DNA from: Rhizobium sp. CCGE531
Lineage (GTDB): Bacteria; Pseudomonadota; Alphaproteobacteria; Rhizobiales; Rhizobiaceae
Length of the DNA stretch: 64,000 nucleotides
Direction of reading: 5' to 3'
NCBI RefSeq assembly: GCF_003627795.1
Contig: NZ_CP032687.1
Coordinates: 186,001 to 250,000, forward strand
Of this stretch, positions 17,636 to 26,589 are shown one piece after another; the stretch's first letter is position 1, and every line of letters begins with the position of its first letter. The position numbers and the translations under genes are program-made. Below the pieces are notes generated by a model. It saw only the letters and a list, made by a program, of their open reading frames with translations. It ran no database searches and was not told the DNA's origin.

Positions 17636-18604
17636 TCAATCAGTTTTTTGCGGGCCGAGATGGGCTCCTGCCTCATACCGATTGGACGCCCTGGGAACAG
17701 TTTGCAACGAGATCGGCTGCGTAAAGTACTCGTACTTGCCCGTCAGCACGCCTTGCGTGAATTGAAGCGCATGCTTGCCAAAGAACCACTCTTCAACAGC
17801 ATAGCCGCGGGTCAGTTCGATTGGCGAGGTAAGGTTCAGTCCGGGCATTTCGATCCGATTGACCGTCGTCGGCCGGTTGCATAACAGTCTGAGGTCCTCA
17901 ACGTGGATCCCGAGCGGGATCTTTTCGAACAAATCGCCAGGCAGAGCGTCGCTGTTCGACAGGTCGACTTTGGTGAATGGCAAAGGGCCGTCGGGTCCTG
18001 CCTTTCTAGAGAGGAACTTTTCTACGGCGTGGACATGCGTCGCAATCCCGGGATGGGAATCCCATTTCGCGTAAAAATCAGAGCGTAGTACCTGCCAGTC
18101 TGCATAGAGTGAGTCGAGATCGCCCCGATCAAATGAATTCGCGTGCCGGCACTCGTACGGGACCGGATACCGGGAAGTCCCGATGATCGATGTAAAATTG
18201 TGAAATCCACCCTCGTTGGTCCGTTGTCTCAACTCGTTGATCAACGGAACCCACACATCCTTGGTCACAAAGTGCAACGACGAGTGTGCCAAAGCCAGGT
18301 CGTATCTCTCATCAGGGACGAAATCCTCGATTCTCCCTTCGATCACATCGATATTCAACGAATGTTCGTCTGCAACCGATCGCAGTTTTCTGACCGCGCT
18401 CGATGACGGTTCCAATGCAGTTACCGCATGCCCCCTGAATGCAAGAAAGAGAGCGTTCCTGCCTTCGCCGCATCCTAGGTCGACGACCATTGCGTTTCTT
18501 GGCAGTTGCTGTTCTATCTCATAGACTTCGACGCTTGGCCCGCCCATCGTCCAGACGTTGGGATCCGAATAGCCTCGTTCCCAAAACCGCTCGCTGTTTT
18601 TCAT
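17636..18604 (-). CDS. Class I SAM-dependent methyltransferase (TehB-like N-domain)
   Basis: The 322-residue protein has a Rossmann methyltransferase domain at about residues 5-150. Motif I is VVDLGCGEGRNALFLA (near 40-55), followed by the acidic ALEPSSSA loop and a post-II motif (YDLALAHSSLHFVT). The N-terminal SERFWERGYSDPNVW box resembles TehB-type enzymes. The roughly 150-residue C-terminal part is an added region that I do not recognise. The ATG overlaps the stop of the radical SAM gene by 4 bases (ATGA), so the two are translationally coupled and probably act on one pathway. The substrate is unknown. A role in modifying a small molecule made by the radical SAM enzyme is an inference from gene order. 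Confidence 0.8.
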   Translation of the reverse strand: MKNSERFWERGYSDPNVWTMGGPSVEVYEIEQQLPRNAMVVDLGCGEGRNALFLAFRGHAVTALEPSSSAVRKLRSVADEHSLNIDVIEGRIEDFVPDERYDLALAHSSLHFVTKDVWVPLINELRQRTNEGGFHNFTSIIGTSRYPVPYECRHANSFDRGDLDSLYADWQVLRSDFYAKWDSHPGIATHVHAVEKFLSRKAGPDGPLPFTKVDLSNSDALPGDLFEKIPLGIHVEDLRLLCNRPTTVNRIEMPGLNLTSPIELTRGYAVEEWFFGKHALQFTQGVLTGKYEYFTQPISLQTVPRASNRYEAGAHLGPQKTD

Positions 18605-19953
18605 TTAGGAACGTACCTTTCTTCACGGATTTTCACGTGGTCCGAGAAGAGATGATGCGCTATCAGGTTGCTGTACTTGTAACCTTTCCGGGTCAGGGCA
18701 ATGGCGCCATCGCCCCGCAAATCGATGCAGCCTTCGACTTCCAGAGCATCTATCACCTCCAAAAAATCGGCGCGGAGGTCCCGTCCGAATCGTCGTGAAT
18801 AATCTGCTTCTGAAAGCTGGTTGAGCGTAAGGTTAAGTATAAAATATCTCAACCGTTCTTCGGATTCGTCTAATATAACTCCGTATTTCAGCAAATTCCG
18901 ACTAGTCATCTCGAGATGTATATAATCGTCGATGGCTTTGCCGACATTCTTCAGCGCGACGGCATAGTCGAGGCTGTAGTGATATTTCCCGTTATAACTT
19001 CGCGCGCCTGCTCCGATGCCTATCATCGGAACACCGAGGAAGTCAGAGGTTTCCTGGCCGTAGGCGCTGGTGCCTTCTGGAAGGCAGGTAAAACGGGTGA
19101 AAGATTCCTGTCGATACTCATTGTCCTGCATAAAATCGACATTGCTGTCGTAGATCTCATATTTGAGGCGGTCTTCCACATATTCTTGCGGTCGAGATCG
19201 CTGCTGCTTTTGCATAGCAGTGAGCGGCCGGCTGATCGCCGGATAAAGCGAAACGGTTGTTGGCCGAAAGGACAAAATCTGCTCCAGCGAGCGCTTCCAA
19301 CTTTCCGGCGTTTGACGGAAGAGGCCGTAGATCAAGTCGAGATTGAAGTTATCGAAACGCTTGCGAACTGCTTCAATGGACGAAATCGACACAGAAACCT
19401 GATATGGGCGGCCGGACGCTCTCAGTTCGACGGAATCCATCGTTTGGATTCCCATGCTGATCCGGTTCACGCCTTGGTTCTTCAAAAAATCCAGCAGTTC
19501 CCCCGACACAGTGTCGGGAGATCCTTCGACGCACACCTCGGTCGAACGGTCGATATTTGGAAAGCCATCTCGAACGGAAGAGAAAATCTGGGCCAGCCGA
19601 TCGATGGGCAGGAGAGTTGGGGTTCCGCCGCCGATATAGACCGATGCGACAGATCTGTGAGCGGCAAATGTTGCATAAAGGCTTATCTGCCAGCAGATCT
19701 TTTCGACATAACGTCGAATAAGATCCTCCGTGTGCCGCGTGGTCAGAAAGAGCGTGCAATAGGTGCACCTATATCGGCAAAATGGCACATGTATGTATAA
19801 CGCTACCGGCGCCTGGTCGTTTGAATCCCACACATCGCTCAATCGAATGTTTTCAAGCTCTTTATATGTCCGTTTTGGGGGGTAGCTGTATACATACGCC
19901 TTGAGGTCGCCTTTGCCGATGGCTTCCCTCAAGGAATTTGCAAATGATTGCAT
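18601..19953 (-). CDS. HemN/HemW-like radical SAM protein in azu cluster
   Basis: This 450-residue radical SAM enzyme has the cluster motif C59-RYR-C63-TY-C66 (IHVPFCRYRCTYCTLF), a YIGGGTPTLL glycine block, SMGIQT and NLDLIYG segments, and a HemN-type C-terminal domain (NLTLNQLSEADYSRRFGRDL). It lacks the CxC fourth cysteine of HemN (C66 is followed by T-L), so it is unlikely to be coproporphyrinogen oxidase. HemW, haem-degrading and radical methylase relatives share this fold. ATG 19953 is chosen for its strong AGGAGAAAGGAGC site. A GTG at 19977 would overlap the pseudoazurin stop. It sits between azu and a methyltransferase in one transcription unit. The reaction is unknown. Confidence 0.82.
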   Translation of the reverse strand: MQSFANSLREAIGKGDLKAYVYSYPPKRTYKELENIRLSDVWDSNDQAPVALYIHVPFCRYRCTYCTLFLTTRHTEDLIRRYVEKICWQISLYATFAAHRSVASVYIGGGTPTLLPIDRLAQIFSSVRDGFPNIDRSTEVCVEGSPDTVSGELLDFLKNQGVNRISMGIQTMDSVELRASGRPYQVSVSISSIEAVRKRFDNFNLDLIYGLFRQTPESWKRSLEQILSFRPTTVSLYPAISRPLTAMQKQQRSRPQEYVEDRLKYEIYDSNVDFMQDNEYRQESFTRFTCLPEGTSAYGQETSDFLGVPMIGIGAGARSYNGKYHYSLDYAVALKNVGKAIDDYIHLEMTSRNLLKYGVILDESEERLRYFILNLTLNQLSEADYSRRFGRDLRADFLEVIDALEVEGCIDLRGDGAIALTRKGYKYSNLIAHHLFSDHVKIREERYVPK

Positions 19954-19976
19954 GCTCCTTTCTCCTGCGGCCGGCA

Positions 19977-20420
19977 CTATTCGGCAATCTGCGCGAGGTC
20001 GGCGTCAAGGCGCTTGCGCACGAGATTTGGAACGGTTGCAGTCTTGATGGCATCGAGATTGGTGGGGCTGTCGCCAACTTGAATGAGGGCCACCATGCCC
20101 AAGCTCATATGCGGCGTGCATTTCACCACATAGGCCCCGGGCATATCGAGTTTTGCGCGATATTCCTCGTTCGCTTTAGATTTGAACTCCGGTGCGCCTT
20201 TTGGGATCAAACCTTTGAACGTTTCGACATTGTGTCCCTTATCAACCGGAATAAACGTCACCGTGTCGCCTGGTGCGATCTTCGTGAAACCTGGCTCAAA
20301 AACCATTGCGCCGTCCGTGCCCCTGTTCAACATCCGGATTTGGTGGTCCGCCGCCATCAGTGGCATCGCTGATGCGGTCAGCATCGCCGTTGCGACGATC
20401 GGACAGATTTTCAAACCCAT
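19977..20420 (-). CDS. azu: Pseudoazurin, periplasmic blue copper protein
   Basis: The 147-residue cupredoxin has a signal peptide (hydrophobic residues 7-22, cut near MPLMA/ADHQ). Copper ligands His63 (DKGHNVE), Cys101, His104 and Met109 ([10 protein letters not shown]) are all in place. Pseudoazurins carry electrons in the periplasm, classically to copper nitrite reductase or cytochrome peroxidase. No such reductase lies in this window. The gene is divergent from fixN and has a FixK-like box (20493-20506) about 75 bases upstream, so low-oxygen induction is likely. It is the first gene of a run with the radical SAM, methyltransferase and MFS genes. Confidence 0.92.
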   Translation of the reverse strand: MGLKICPIVATAMLTASAMPLMAADHQIRMLNRGTDGAMVFEPGFTKIAPGDTVTFIPVDKGHNVETFKGLIPKGAPEFKSKANEEYRAKLDMPGAYVVKCTPHMSLGMVALIQVGDSPTNLDAIKTATVPNLVRKRLDADLAQIAE

Positions 20421-20492
20421 TTCTGATCTCCTTTCGCGATAGCCCGATTAATTGTCCGCCCGAAGCTTTAGGCGCGAACGGGCTGACATTCC

Positions 20493-20506
20493 TTGAGATC
20501 GAGCAA
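20493..20506 (-). promoter_or_regulatory. FixK/FNR-type box, azu promoter (degenerate)
   Basis: TTGAGATCGAGCAA matches TTGAT-N4-ATCAA at 8 of 10 informative bases. Its centre is about 80 bases before the azu ATG, which suits a site near -41 of the transcript. A perfect TTGATCAA lies just beyond at 20510-20517. Confidence 0.5.
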
Positions 20507-20657
20507 TCTTTGATCAATTTCTACGTCAAGCCCGCGCGCCGGTGTCCATCCGCGCGCGGACGAAGTCGCTGCGGCACTCGAGGGGCGCCTCATCCGCGGG
20601 TGATCAAAGCGCAGTTGGATGCAATCAGGTGATCATCAAACAAAATCGCGGCGTTCG

Positions 20658-20671
20658 TTGAGAGAGATCAA
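20658..20671 (+). promoter_or_regulatory. FixK box (anaerobox) upstream of fixN
   Basis: TTGAGAGAGATCAA matches 9 of 10 informative bases of TTGAT-N4-ATCAA. It lies 94 bases before the fixN ATG, the usual arrangement for FixK-activated fixNOQP operons. Confidence 0.8.
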
Positions 20672-20764
20672 GGACTGAGTGCCCGTCACGTGCGAATAGT
20701 TCCCAAAAGTGGCGAGAAAGGCGGCCGCCTTTGGCGTGGTCGTCTGTACATCGGGAAGCATGAC

Positions 20765-22381
20765 ATGAATTACACCGCTGAAACCATGCTGGTTGCGGTC
20801 GGGGCTTTTTTGGCACTGGTCGGCGCGGGGGTCGCTCATGACCAGCTTTTTGCAACCCACATGGGGATACTGTTCTTCTGTTTGCTAGCGGGCACGGTAC
20901 TGCTTCTGCGGCGAATTGATTTTTCCCCCGTGACAGTGAGCGCCAAACCCAAAAACGGAGCCTATTTTGACGAGGTCATCCGCTATGGATTGATTGCCAC
21001 CGTCTTTTGGGGGGTGATCGGCTTCCTGATCGGTGTCGTGATCGCCCTGCAACTTGCCTATCCGGATCTGAACGTCGCGCCGTATTTCAATTTTGGTCGC
21101 TTGCGCCCACTTCATACCTCTGCCGTCATCTTCGCCTTCGGCGGCAACGGGTTGATAATGACCTCCTTTTACGTCGTCCAGCGCACCTGCCGAGCCCGGC
21201 TCTTCGGCGGCAATCTCGGTTGGTTCGTGTTCTGGGGATATCAACTTTTCATCGTCATGGCCGCGACCGGCTATGTTCTCGGGATCACGCAGGCTCGCGA
21301 ATATGCCGAGCCCGAATGGTATGTCGACATCTGGCTCACCATTGTCTGGGTCGCCTATCTTGTCACCTTTTTGGGAACGATCCTGAAGCGCAAGGAGCCG
21401 CACATCTATGTCGCGAACTGGTTCTATCTGAGTTTCATCGTCACCATCGCCGTGCTGCATGTCGTCAACAATCTCGCGATGCCGGTGTCTTTCCTTGGCT
21501 CAAAGAGCTATTCGCTATTTTCGGGCGTGCAGGGTGCCCTGACACAATGGTGGTACGGCCACAACGCCGTCGGCTTTTTCCTGACCGCCGGCTTCCTTGG
21601 CATGATGTACTATTTCGTACCGAAGCAGGCGAACCGCCCAATCTATTCCTATCGCCTGTCGATCATCCATTTCTGGGCCCTGATCTTCATGTACATCTGG
21701 GCTGGTCCGCATCATCTGCATTACACGGCATTGCCCGATTGGGCGCAGACTTTGGGCATGGTCTTCTCGGTGATGCTGTGGATGCCTTCCTGGGGCGGCA
21801 TGATCAACGGTCTGATGACTCTTTCGGGCGCCTGGGACAAGATCCGTACCGACCCGATCATCCGCATGATGATCGTCGCGATCGCCTTTTATGGCATGTC
21901 GACCTTCGAAGGCCCGATGATGTCGGTCAAGACGGTCAACTCGCTCAGTCACTATACCGAATGGACCATCGGTCACGTTCATTCCGGCGCGCTCGGCTGG
22001 GTCGGCATGATCACGTTCGGCGCCATCTACTACCTGACGCCAAAGCTCTGGGGGCGCGAGCGGCTTTACAGCCTCCGTATGGTCAACTGGCATTTCTGGC
22101 TCGCCACGCTGGGCATCGTTATCTACGCCGCGGTGCTGTGGGTCGCCGGCATCCAGCAAGGCCTGATGTGGCGCGAATACAATAGTCAGGGTTTCCTCGT
22201 CTATTCCTTCGCAGAGACCGTGGCTGCGATGTTCCCCTATTATCTTCTGCGCGCCGTCGGTGGTGCTCTCTATCTGGCAGGGGGAGTGATCATGGCCTGG
22301 AACGTCGCAATGACCATCCGGGGCCGCCAGCGCGACGAAGCCGCGATCCCCAGCGCTTTCATCGCCAAGGCCGCCGAGTGA
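20765..22381 (+). CDS. fixN: FixN, cbb3-type cytochrome oxidase catalytic subunit I
   Basis: The 538-residue haem-copper oxidase subunit has about 12 membrane helices and binds haem b and the haem b3-CuB centre that reduces O2 with high affinity in bacteroids. Diagnostic stretches include [39 protein letters not shown] (CuB helix), [13 protein letters not shown] and [17 protein letters not shown]. The start at 20765 ([14 protein letters not shown]) fits the family. An upstream in-frame ATG at 20690 would add 25 unrelated residues. It is first in fixNOQP, with a FixK box 94 bases upstream. Confidence 0.97.
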   Translation: MNYTAETMLVAVGAFLALVGAGVAHDQLFATHMGILFFCLLAGTVLLLRRIDFSPVTVSAKPKNGAYFDEVIRYGLIATVFWGVIGFLIGVVIALQLAYPDLNVAPYFNFGRLRPLHTSAVIFAFGGNGLIMTSFYVVQRTCRARLFGGNLGWFVFWGYQLFIVMAATGYVLGITQAREYAEPEWYVDIWLTIVWVAYLVTFLGTILKRKEPHIYVANWFYLSFIVTIAVLHVVNNLAMPVSFLGSKSYSLFSGVQGALTQWWYGHNAVGFFLTAGFLGMMYYFVPKQANRPIYSYRLSIIHFWALIFMYIWAGPHHLHYTALPDWAQTLGMVFSVMLWMPSWGGMINGLMTLSGAWDKIRTDPIIRMMIVAIAFYGMSTFEGPMMSVKTVNSLSHYTEWTIGHVHSGALGWVGMITFGAIYYLTPKLWGRERLYSLRMVNWHFWLATLGIVIYAAVLWVAGIQQGLMWREYNSQGFLVYSFAETVAAMFPYYLLRAVGGALYLAGGVIMAWNVAMTIRGRQRDEAAIPSAFIAKAAE

Positions 22382-22388
22382 GAGAAAC

Positions 22389-23120
22389 ATGTCAATACTC
22401 GCCAAACACCAGATCATCGAGAAAAATGCTACCCTTCTGCTTGTCGGGTCGCTGTTGGTGGTCAGCATTGGCGGCATCGTCGAGATCGCGCCGCTGTTCT
22501 ATCTCCAGAACACGATCGAGAAGGTGGAAGGCATGCGCCCGTACACGCCTCTCGAGCTGGCCGGGCGCAATATCTACATCCGCGAAGGCTGCTATCTCTG
22601 CCATAGCCAGATGATCCGACCGTTCCGCGACGAAGTGGAGCGTTACGGCCATTATTCGCTCGCCGCCGAGTCCATGTATGACCATCCGTTCCAGTGGGGC
22701 TCGAAGCGCACGGGACCGGATCTGGCGCGTGTCGGCGGTCGTTATTCCAATGAGTGGCACGTCCAGCATCTGTCCAACCCGCGCGAGGTGGTGCCGGAGT
22801 CGATCATGCCTACTTACGCCTTTCTCAAGGAGAGGGAGGTCACGGTTAAGGATATCGGCATGGATCTCAAGGCGAACGAGGATGTCGGCGTACCCTATAG
22901 CCAAGACATGCTGGCGAATGCGGAAGCCGACATGCGGGCGCAAGCCGATCCAAACGCAAATACGACGGATCTGCTGGCGCGATATCCGAAAGCGAAGGTC
23001 GGCGATTTCGATGGCGATGCCGCCAGGCTGACCGAGGTGGACGCGCTCGTCGCATATCTGCAAATGCTCGGAACGCTGGTTGATTTCTCGACTTACGACG
23101 ATGCCACCGGCTATCGCTGA
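22389..23120 (+). CDS. fixO: FixO, cbb3 oxidase monohaem cytochrome c subunit
   Basis: This 243-residue membrane-anchored cytochrome c has an N-terminal helix at about residues 14-36 and the haem motif C68-Y-L-C71-H72 in [16 protein letters not shown]. It passes electrons towards FixN on the periplasmic side. The start is 8 bases after the fixN stop. Length and sequence are typical and nothing is missing. Confidence 0.97.
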   Translation: MSILAKHQIIEKNATLLLVGSLLVVSIGGIVEIAPLFYLQNTIEKVEGMRPYTPLELAGRNIYIREGCYLCHSQMIRPFRDEVERYGHYSLAAESMYDHPFQWGSKRTGPDLARVGGRYSNEWHVQHLSNPREVVPESIMPTYAFLKEREVTVKDIGMDLKANEDVGVPYSQDMLANAEADMRAQADPNANTTDLLARYPKAKVGDFDGDAARLTEVDALVAYLQMLGTLVDFSTYDDATGYR

Positions 23121-23129
23121 GGTGCCTCC

Positions 23130-23282
23130 GTGGAAACATACACTGCAATGCGTCACTTCGCCGACAGTTGGGGGCTCCTCGCACTGGCCTTGTTTTTCGT
23201 GGGGGCTATAGCCTTCACGCTCCGGCCAGGCAGCAAAAAAGGCGCCAACGAAGCCGCTGACATACCTTTAAAGGACGATTGA
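23130..23282 (+). CDS. fixQ: FixQ, small cbb3 oxidase subunit (CcoQ)
   Basis: A 50-residue protein translated from GTG at 23130, reading METYTAMRHFADSWGLLAL, then a single membrane helix (about 14-32), then a charged tail ending PLKDD. Gene position between fixO and fixP, size and the MRHFADSWG motif identify CcoQ/FixQ, which helps stabilise the oxidase. The GTG is 9 bases after the fixO stop. An internal ATG 18 bases later is less likely. Confidence 0.9.
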   Translation: METYTAMRHFADSWGLLALALFFVGAIAFTLRPGSKKGANEAADIPLKDD

Positions 23283-23283
23283 G

Positions 23284-24147
23284 ATGTCGGACAAACCTAT
23301 AGACGAACTCAGCGGCGTCGAAACAACGGGCCATGAGTGGGACGGCATCCGCGAACTCAACAATCCCATGCCCCGATGGTGGGTGTGGACATTCTATGCC
23401 ACGATCCTCTGGGCCGTCGGCTATGCCATCGCCTATCCCTCCATACCCCTGATCAGGGATACCACCAAAGGACTGATCGGGTTCTCAAGCCGGGCTGAAC
23501 TGCAGCACGAAATGAACAACGCCAAGATTGAGCAGGCTCGCCTCGATGTTCTGATCGCCGCGAAATCCGTTGAAGAAATCGATGCCGACCCAACGCTGCG
23601 TGAGTTTGCAATTGCAGGCGGCGCCTCGGCCTTCAAGGTCAATTGCGCGCCGTGTCATGGCTCCGGTGCCACCGGCGCTCCGGGGTTTCCCAATCTAAAC
23701 GACGACGATTGGCTATGGGGCGGCAGTCTTCCCGCCATTCAACAGACAATCGCTCATGGCATCCGCTTCGATGCCGATCCCGAGACGCATGTCTCTGAGA
23801 TGCCCGCCTTCGGTGATGTACTCGAACGCACCCAGATACGCCAGGTAGCCGCTTACATTTGGGCCTTGACCAACACAGTTTCCGATCCGGCAGCGGCCGA
23901 CGCCGGCAAGCAGGTATTCCTCGACAATTGCGCCGTCTGTCATGGCGAAGACGACAGGGGAAAACAGGAGTTTGGCGCACCAAATCTCGCCGACGCGATC
24001 TGGCTTAAGGGGCGAGGGGAGCAAGCGATCATCCGCCAGGTGACCCTGCCCAAACACGGCGTTATGCCAGCTTGGTCTGCCCGGCTGGGCGAAACCACCG
24101 TGAAGGAGTTGACGGTGTTTGTTCATTCCTTGGGCGGTGGAAAATAG
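23284..24147 (+). CDS. fixP: FixP, cbb3 oxidase dihaem cytochrome c subunit
   Basis: The 287-residue subunit has an N-terminal membrane helix (about residues 32-52) and two cytochrome c domains with haem motifs C121-A-P-C124-H125 and C216-A-V-C219-H220. Methionine axial-ligand regions are visible (EMPAFGD and GVMPAWSARL). It delivers electrons from the bc1 complex to FixN. Its ATG comes directly after the fixQ TGA. It completes the fixNOQP operon. Confidence 0.97.
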   Translation: MSDKPIDELSGVETTGHEWDGIRELNNPMPRWWVWTFYATILWAVGYAIAYPSIPLIRDTTKGLIGFSSRAELQHEMNNAKIEQARLDVLIAAKSVEEIDADPTLREFAIAGGASAFKVNCAPCHGSGATGAPGFPNLNDDDWLWGGSLPAIQQTIAHGIRFDADPETHVSEMPAFGDVLERTQIRQVAAYIWALTNTVSDPAAADAGKQVFLDNCAVCHGEDDRGKQEFGAPNLADAIWLKGRGEQAIIRQVTLPKHGVMPAWSARLGETTVKELTVFVHSLGGGK

Positions 24148-24300
24148 AAAAGAAAAATCACGAATTCACGTGCATCACAATCTTTATGGCCTGATGGCGA
24201 TACGGTCAGCAGTCGATCACGATCTTGTCTCTCTACGCAATGCGGTTGCGTTCGGACAGCCAGAAAACTTGCTCGTAGAACTGAAAAAGTTAGCAGCGTT

Positions 24301-24314
24301 TTGATTTCACTCAA
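24301..24314 (+). promoter_or_regulatory. FixK box upstream of fixGHIS
   Basis: TTGATTTCACTCAA matches TTGAT-N4-ATCAA at 9 of 10 informative bases. It should make fixGHIS respond to FixK. Confidence 0.75.
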
Positions 24315-24390
24315 CGATCGCAAGCTAGCAAGCTGCTATTCTCCGGGCCTGGAGGACGTCCCTTCGTGCTGTGGCTCGTAGTTCCTCCGG

Positions 24391-24425
24391 GCCACACCCC
24401 CCTCCCGGAGTGTGGCTCTCCTTTT
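24391..24425 (+). terminator. Hairpin with T-rich tail in fixG leader
   Basis: GCCACAC (24391-24397) pairs with GTGTGGC (24410-24416) over a 12-base loop, and TCTCCTTTT follows. It could end the fixNOQP transcript. Because it lies after the FixK box it might also attenuate fixGHIS. An alternative pairing (CTCCGG with CCGGAG) overlaps it. Confidence 0.35.
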
Positions 24426-24523
24426 GATTGAGCCGATAGGCTTGCTTTTTCTCTCCCGGACTTGCGTCGAGAACGCTTGGTTCGTCAAATGCAGGATGAG
24501 GATCATCAACAGGATGGTATGCG

Positions 24524-26098
24524 ATGATCCTCACCATAGCTCCCATGACAGGTGACGATCGCATCGAACGGACAGGCGCCGACGACGTTGGTGTCCGGCG
24601 CAACCGTCAGCCGCTTTATGCCGCGCGAAAGAAAGTGTTTCCAAAGCGAGCGCAGGGTCGGTTCCGGCGATTCAAATGGATCATCATGCTGATCACGCTC
24701 GGCATCTACCATCTTTCTCCGTGGATTCGCTGGGACCGAGGTCCATATGCGCCCGACCAGGCGATTCTCATCGACCTCGCCTCTCGTCGCTTCTTCTTCT
24801 TTTTCATCGAGATATGGCCACAGGAGTTCTTCTATGTGGCCGGTCTGCTTGTCATGGCTGGCTTTGGCCTGTTTCTCGTAACGTCGGCGGTGGGGCGGGC
24901 ATGGTGTGGTTATGCCTGTCCACAGACGGTATGGGTCGATGTCTTCCTTGTCGTGGAACGCGCGATCGAAGGTGATCGCAACGCGCGCATGAAACTCGAT
25001 GCGAGTCCCTGGACACCGGACAAGATTGCAAAGCGGGTCGCCATACATGGCATATGGGTTCTTATCGGCGTCCTCACAGGCGGCGTATGGATCTTCTATT
25101 TCGCGGATGCGCCATCCCTTGCTGTTGCCTTATTCAAGGGCCAGGCGCCGGCCGTCGCCTATGCCACGGTCGCCCTTCTCACCTCGACCACTTACATTCT
25201 TGGCGGGCTGATGAGGGAACAGGTCTGCACCTACATGTGTCCGTGGCCCCGCATCCAGGGCGCGATGCTGGACGAAAATTCCCTCGTCGTGACCTACAAC
25301 GACTGGCGCGGTGAGCCGCGCTCCCGTCACGCCAAAAAAGCCCAAGCGGCGGGCCTGGCTACCGGCGATTGCGTGGACTGCAACGCTTGCGTTGCCGTCT
25401 GTCCGATGGGGATAGATATCCGCGACGGTCAGCAAATGGAATGCATCACCTGCGCCTTGTGCATCGACGCCTGCGACGGTGTGATGAATAAGCTCGATAA
25501 GCCACGCGGCGTGATCTCCTATGCGACGCTAAGCGAGTATGCCGCGAACCTGAACCTGGCGACGAATGGTGGCGCGAGCCCTGTGCAACCGCATCTCGTG
25601 CGAAACGCCGATGGCGACTTCATCGAGAATATCCAGCACTTCAACTGGCGCGTGATCTTCAGGCCGCGCGTTCTTTTCTATGCGGCTGTTTGGGCAGCGA
25701 TCGGGGTGGCGATGCTCGTGCATTTGGCGCTCCGGGAGCGGCTGGAACTGAACGTGGTTCACGACCGCAATCCGCAATATGTCCTGGAGTCCGATGGATC
25801 GATCCGCAACGGCTATACGCTTCGCGTGCTCAATATGGTGCCGATGCCGAGGAGAATCGATATCCGACTGGACGGCGCGGAGGGAGCGACGATGAAGATC
25901 CCCGAACTCTCGAAGGAGGAAGGCCGGCACTTCACTGTCGATGTGGATCCGGACGCGGCCACCTCGCTCAAAGTGTTCGTCACGCAAAAGGCCAAGCCGG
26001 AAACAATCAAGGAATTCCTGTTCGTCATAGAGGACGAAAATCATGCGGATCGGGCTACGCACCGGGCCGCCTTCAACGTGCCGGGAGCGCCGAAATGA
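24524..26098 (+). CDS. fixG: FixG (CcoG), cbb3 oxidase biogenesis iron-sulfur protein
   Basis: The 524-residue membrane protein has about five helices (WIIMLITLGIYHLSPWIRW and others) and a cytoplasmic 2[4Fe-4S] ferredoxin module. Its cysteine sets are CVDCNACVAVCPMGID and CITCALCIDACDGVM, about residues 285-325. Two further cysteine motifs (WCGYACPQTVW and CTYMCPWPRIQ) are typical of CcoG. The C-terminal part is an immunoglobulin-like periplasmic domain. CcoG is involved in copper handling during assembly of cbb3 oxidase. The first ATG (24524) has a weak ribosome site, and ATG 24545 is an alternative. Confidence 0.95.
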   Translation: MILTIAPMTGDDRIERTGADDVGVRRNRQPLYAARKKVFPKRAQGRFRRFKWIIMLITLGIYHLSPWIRWDRGPYAPDQAILIDLASRRFFFFFIEIWPQEFFYVAGLLVMAGFGLFLVTSAVGRAWCGYACPQTVWVDVFLVVERAIEGDRNARMKLDASPWTPDKIAKRVAIHGIWVLIGVLTGGVWIFYFADAPSLAVALFKGQAPAVAYATVALLTSTTYILGGLMREQVCTYMCPWPRIQGAMLDENSLVVTYNDWRGEPRSRHAKKAQAAGLATGDCVDCNACVAVCPMGIDIRDGQQMECITCALCIDACDGVMNKLDKPRGVISYATLSEYAANLNLATNGGASPVQPHLVRNADGDFIENIQHFNWRVIFRPRVLFYAAVWAAIGVAMLVHLALRERLELNVVHDRNPQYVLESDGSIRNGYTLRVLNMVPMPRRIDIRLDGAEGATMKIPELSKEEGRHFTVDVDPDAATSLKVFVTQKAKPETIKEFLFVIEDENHADRATHRAAFNVPGAPK

Positions 26099-26589
26099 GA
26101 AGCCAAGTTATCACCGGAGGTCCCTTCACCGGCCGCCATATGCTGATCGTCATTGTTGCGTTCTTCGCCGTGGTGATCGGAGTGAACGTGACGATGGCAG
26201 TTCTCGCTTCCACGAGCTGGAGCGGGCTTGTGGTGGAAAATACCTATGTGGCAAGCCAGGAATTCAACGGCAAGGCCGCCGCCATGCGTGCTATGGCGAG
26301 CAGCGGCATTTCGGGCGATCTGTTACTGCGCCGCGATGTCATTCAGTACGATATTCATAACCGTGACGGGTCGCCGGCGGTGGTTGACGACGTGACGCTG
26401 ACGTTCAGAAGGCCCGTGGGCGACCGGGAGGACTTCGCGCTTGCACTGACGAAGACAAGCGAAGGCCATTTCGAAGCGAAACATCGCATTGAGGGAGGCG
26501 ACTGGATCGTGGAAACCGTCTCGCGCAGAGACGGTGTCACGGTAATGCATGAGGCTAGGCGCATCGACACGGCGGAGTTTGGACAATGA
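26095..26589 (+). CDS. fixH: FixH, cbb3 oxidase assembly protein
   Basis: The 164-residue protein has one N-terminal helix (MLIVIVAFFAVVIGVNVTM, about residues 16-36) and a periplasmic domain with YVASQEFNGK, characteristic of FixH/CcoH. It is needed for stable assembly of the oxidase. ATG 26095 overlaps the fixG stop by 4 bases, and its stop in turn overlaps fixI. A longer in-frame extension upstream lies inside fixG and is not the gene. Confidence 0.93.
   Translation: MRSQVITGGPFTGRHMLIVIVAFFAVVIGVNVTMAVLASTSWSGLVVENTYVASQEFNGKAAAMRAMASSGISGDLLLRRDVIQYDIHNRDGSPAVVDDVTLTFRRPVGDREDFALALTKTSEGHFEAKHRIEGGDWIVETVSRRDGVTVMHEARRIDTAEFGQ

Larger units (their letters stand above)
24148..24523 (+). 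promoter_or_regulatory. fixP-fixG intergenic region: promoter and leader of fixGHIS
   Basis: 376 bases without a gene. It holds a FixK-type box at 24301-24314 and, further on, an inverted repeat at 24391-24416 followed by TCTCCTTTT. The box is about 210 bases from the fixG ATG, so the leader would be long (roughly 170 bases). Confidence 0.55.

Noticed and set aside
18916..19800. 294-codon plus-strand frame
   Set aside because: Shadow of the radical SAM gene on the other strand.
21007..22185. 392-codon frame inside fixN
   Set aside because: His/Arg-rich out-of-frame translation of fixN.
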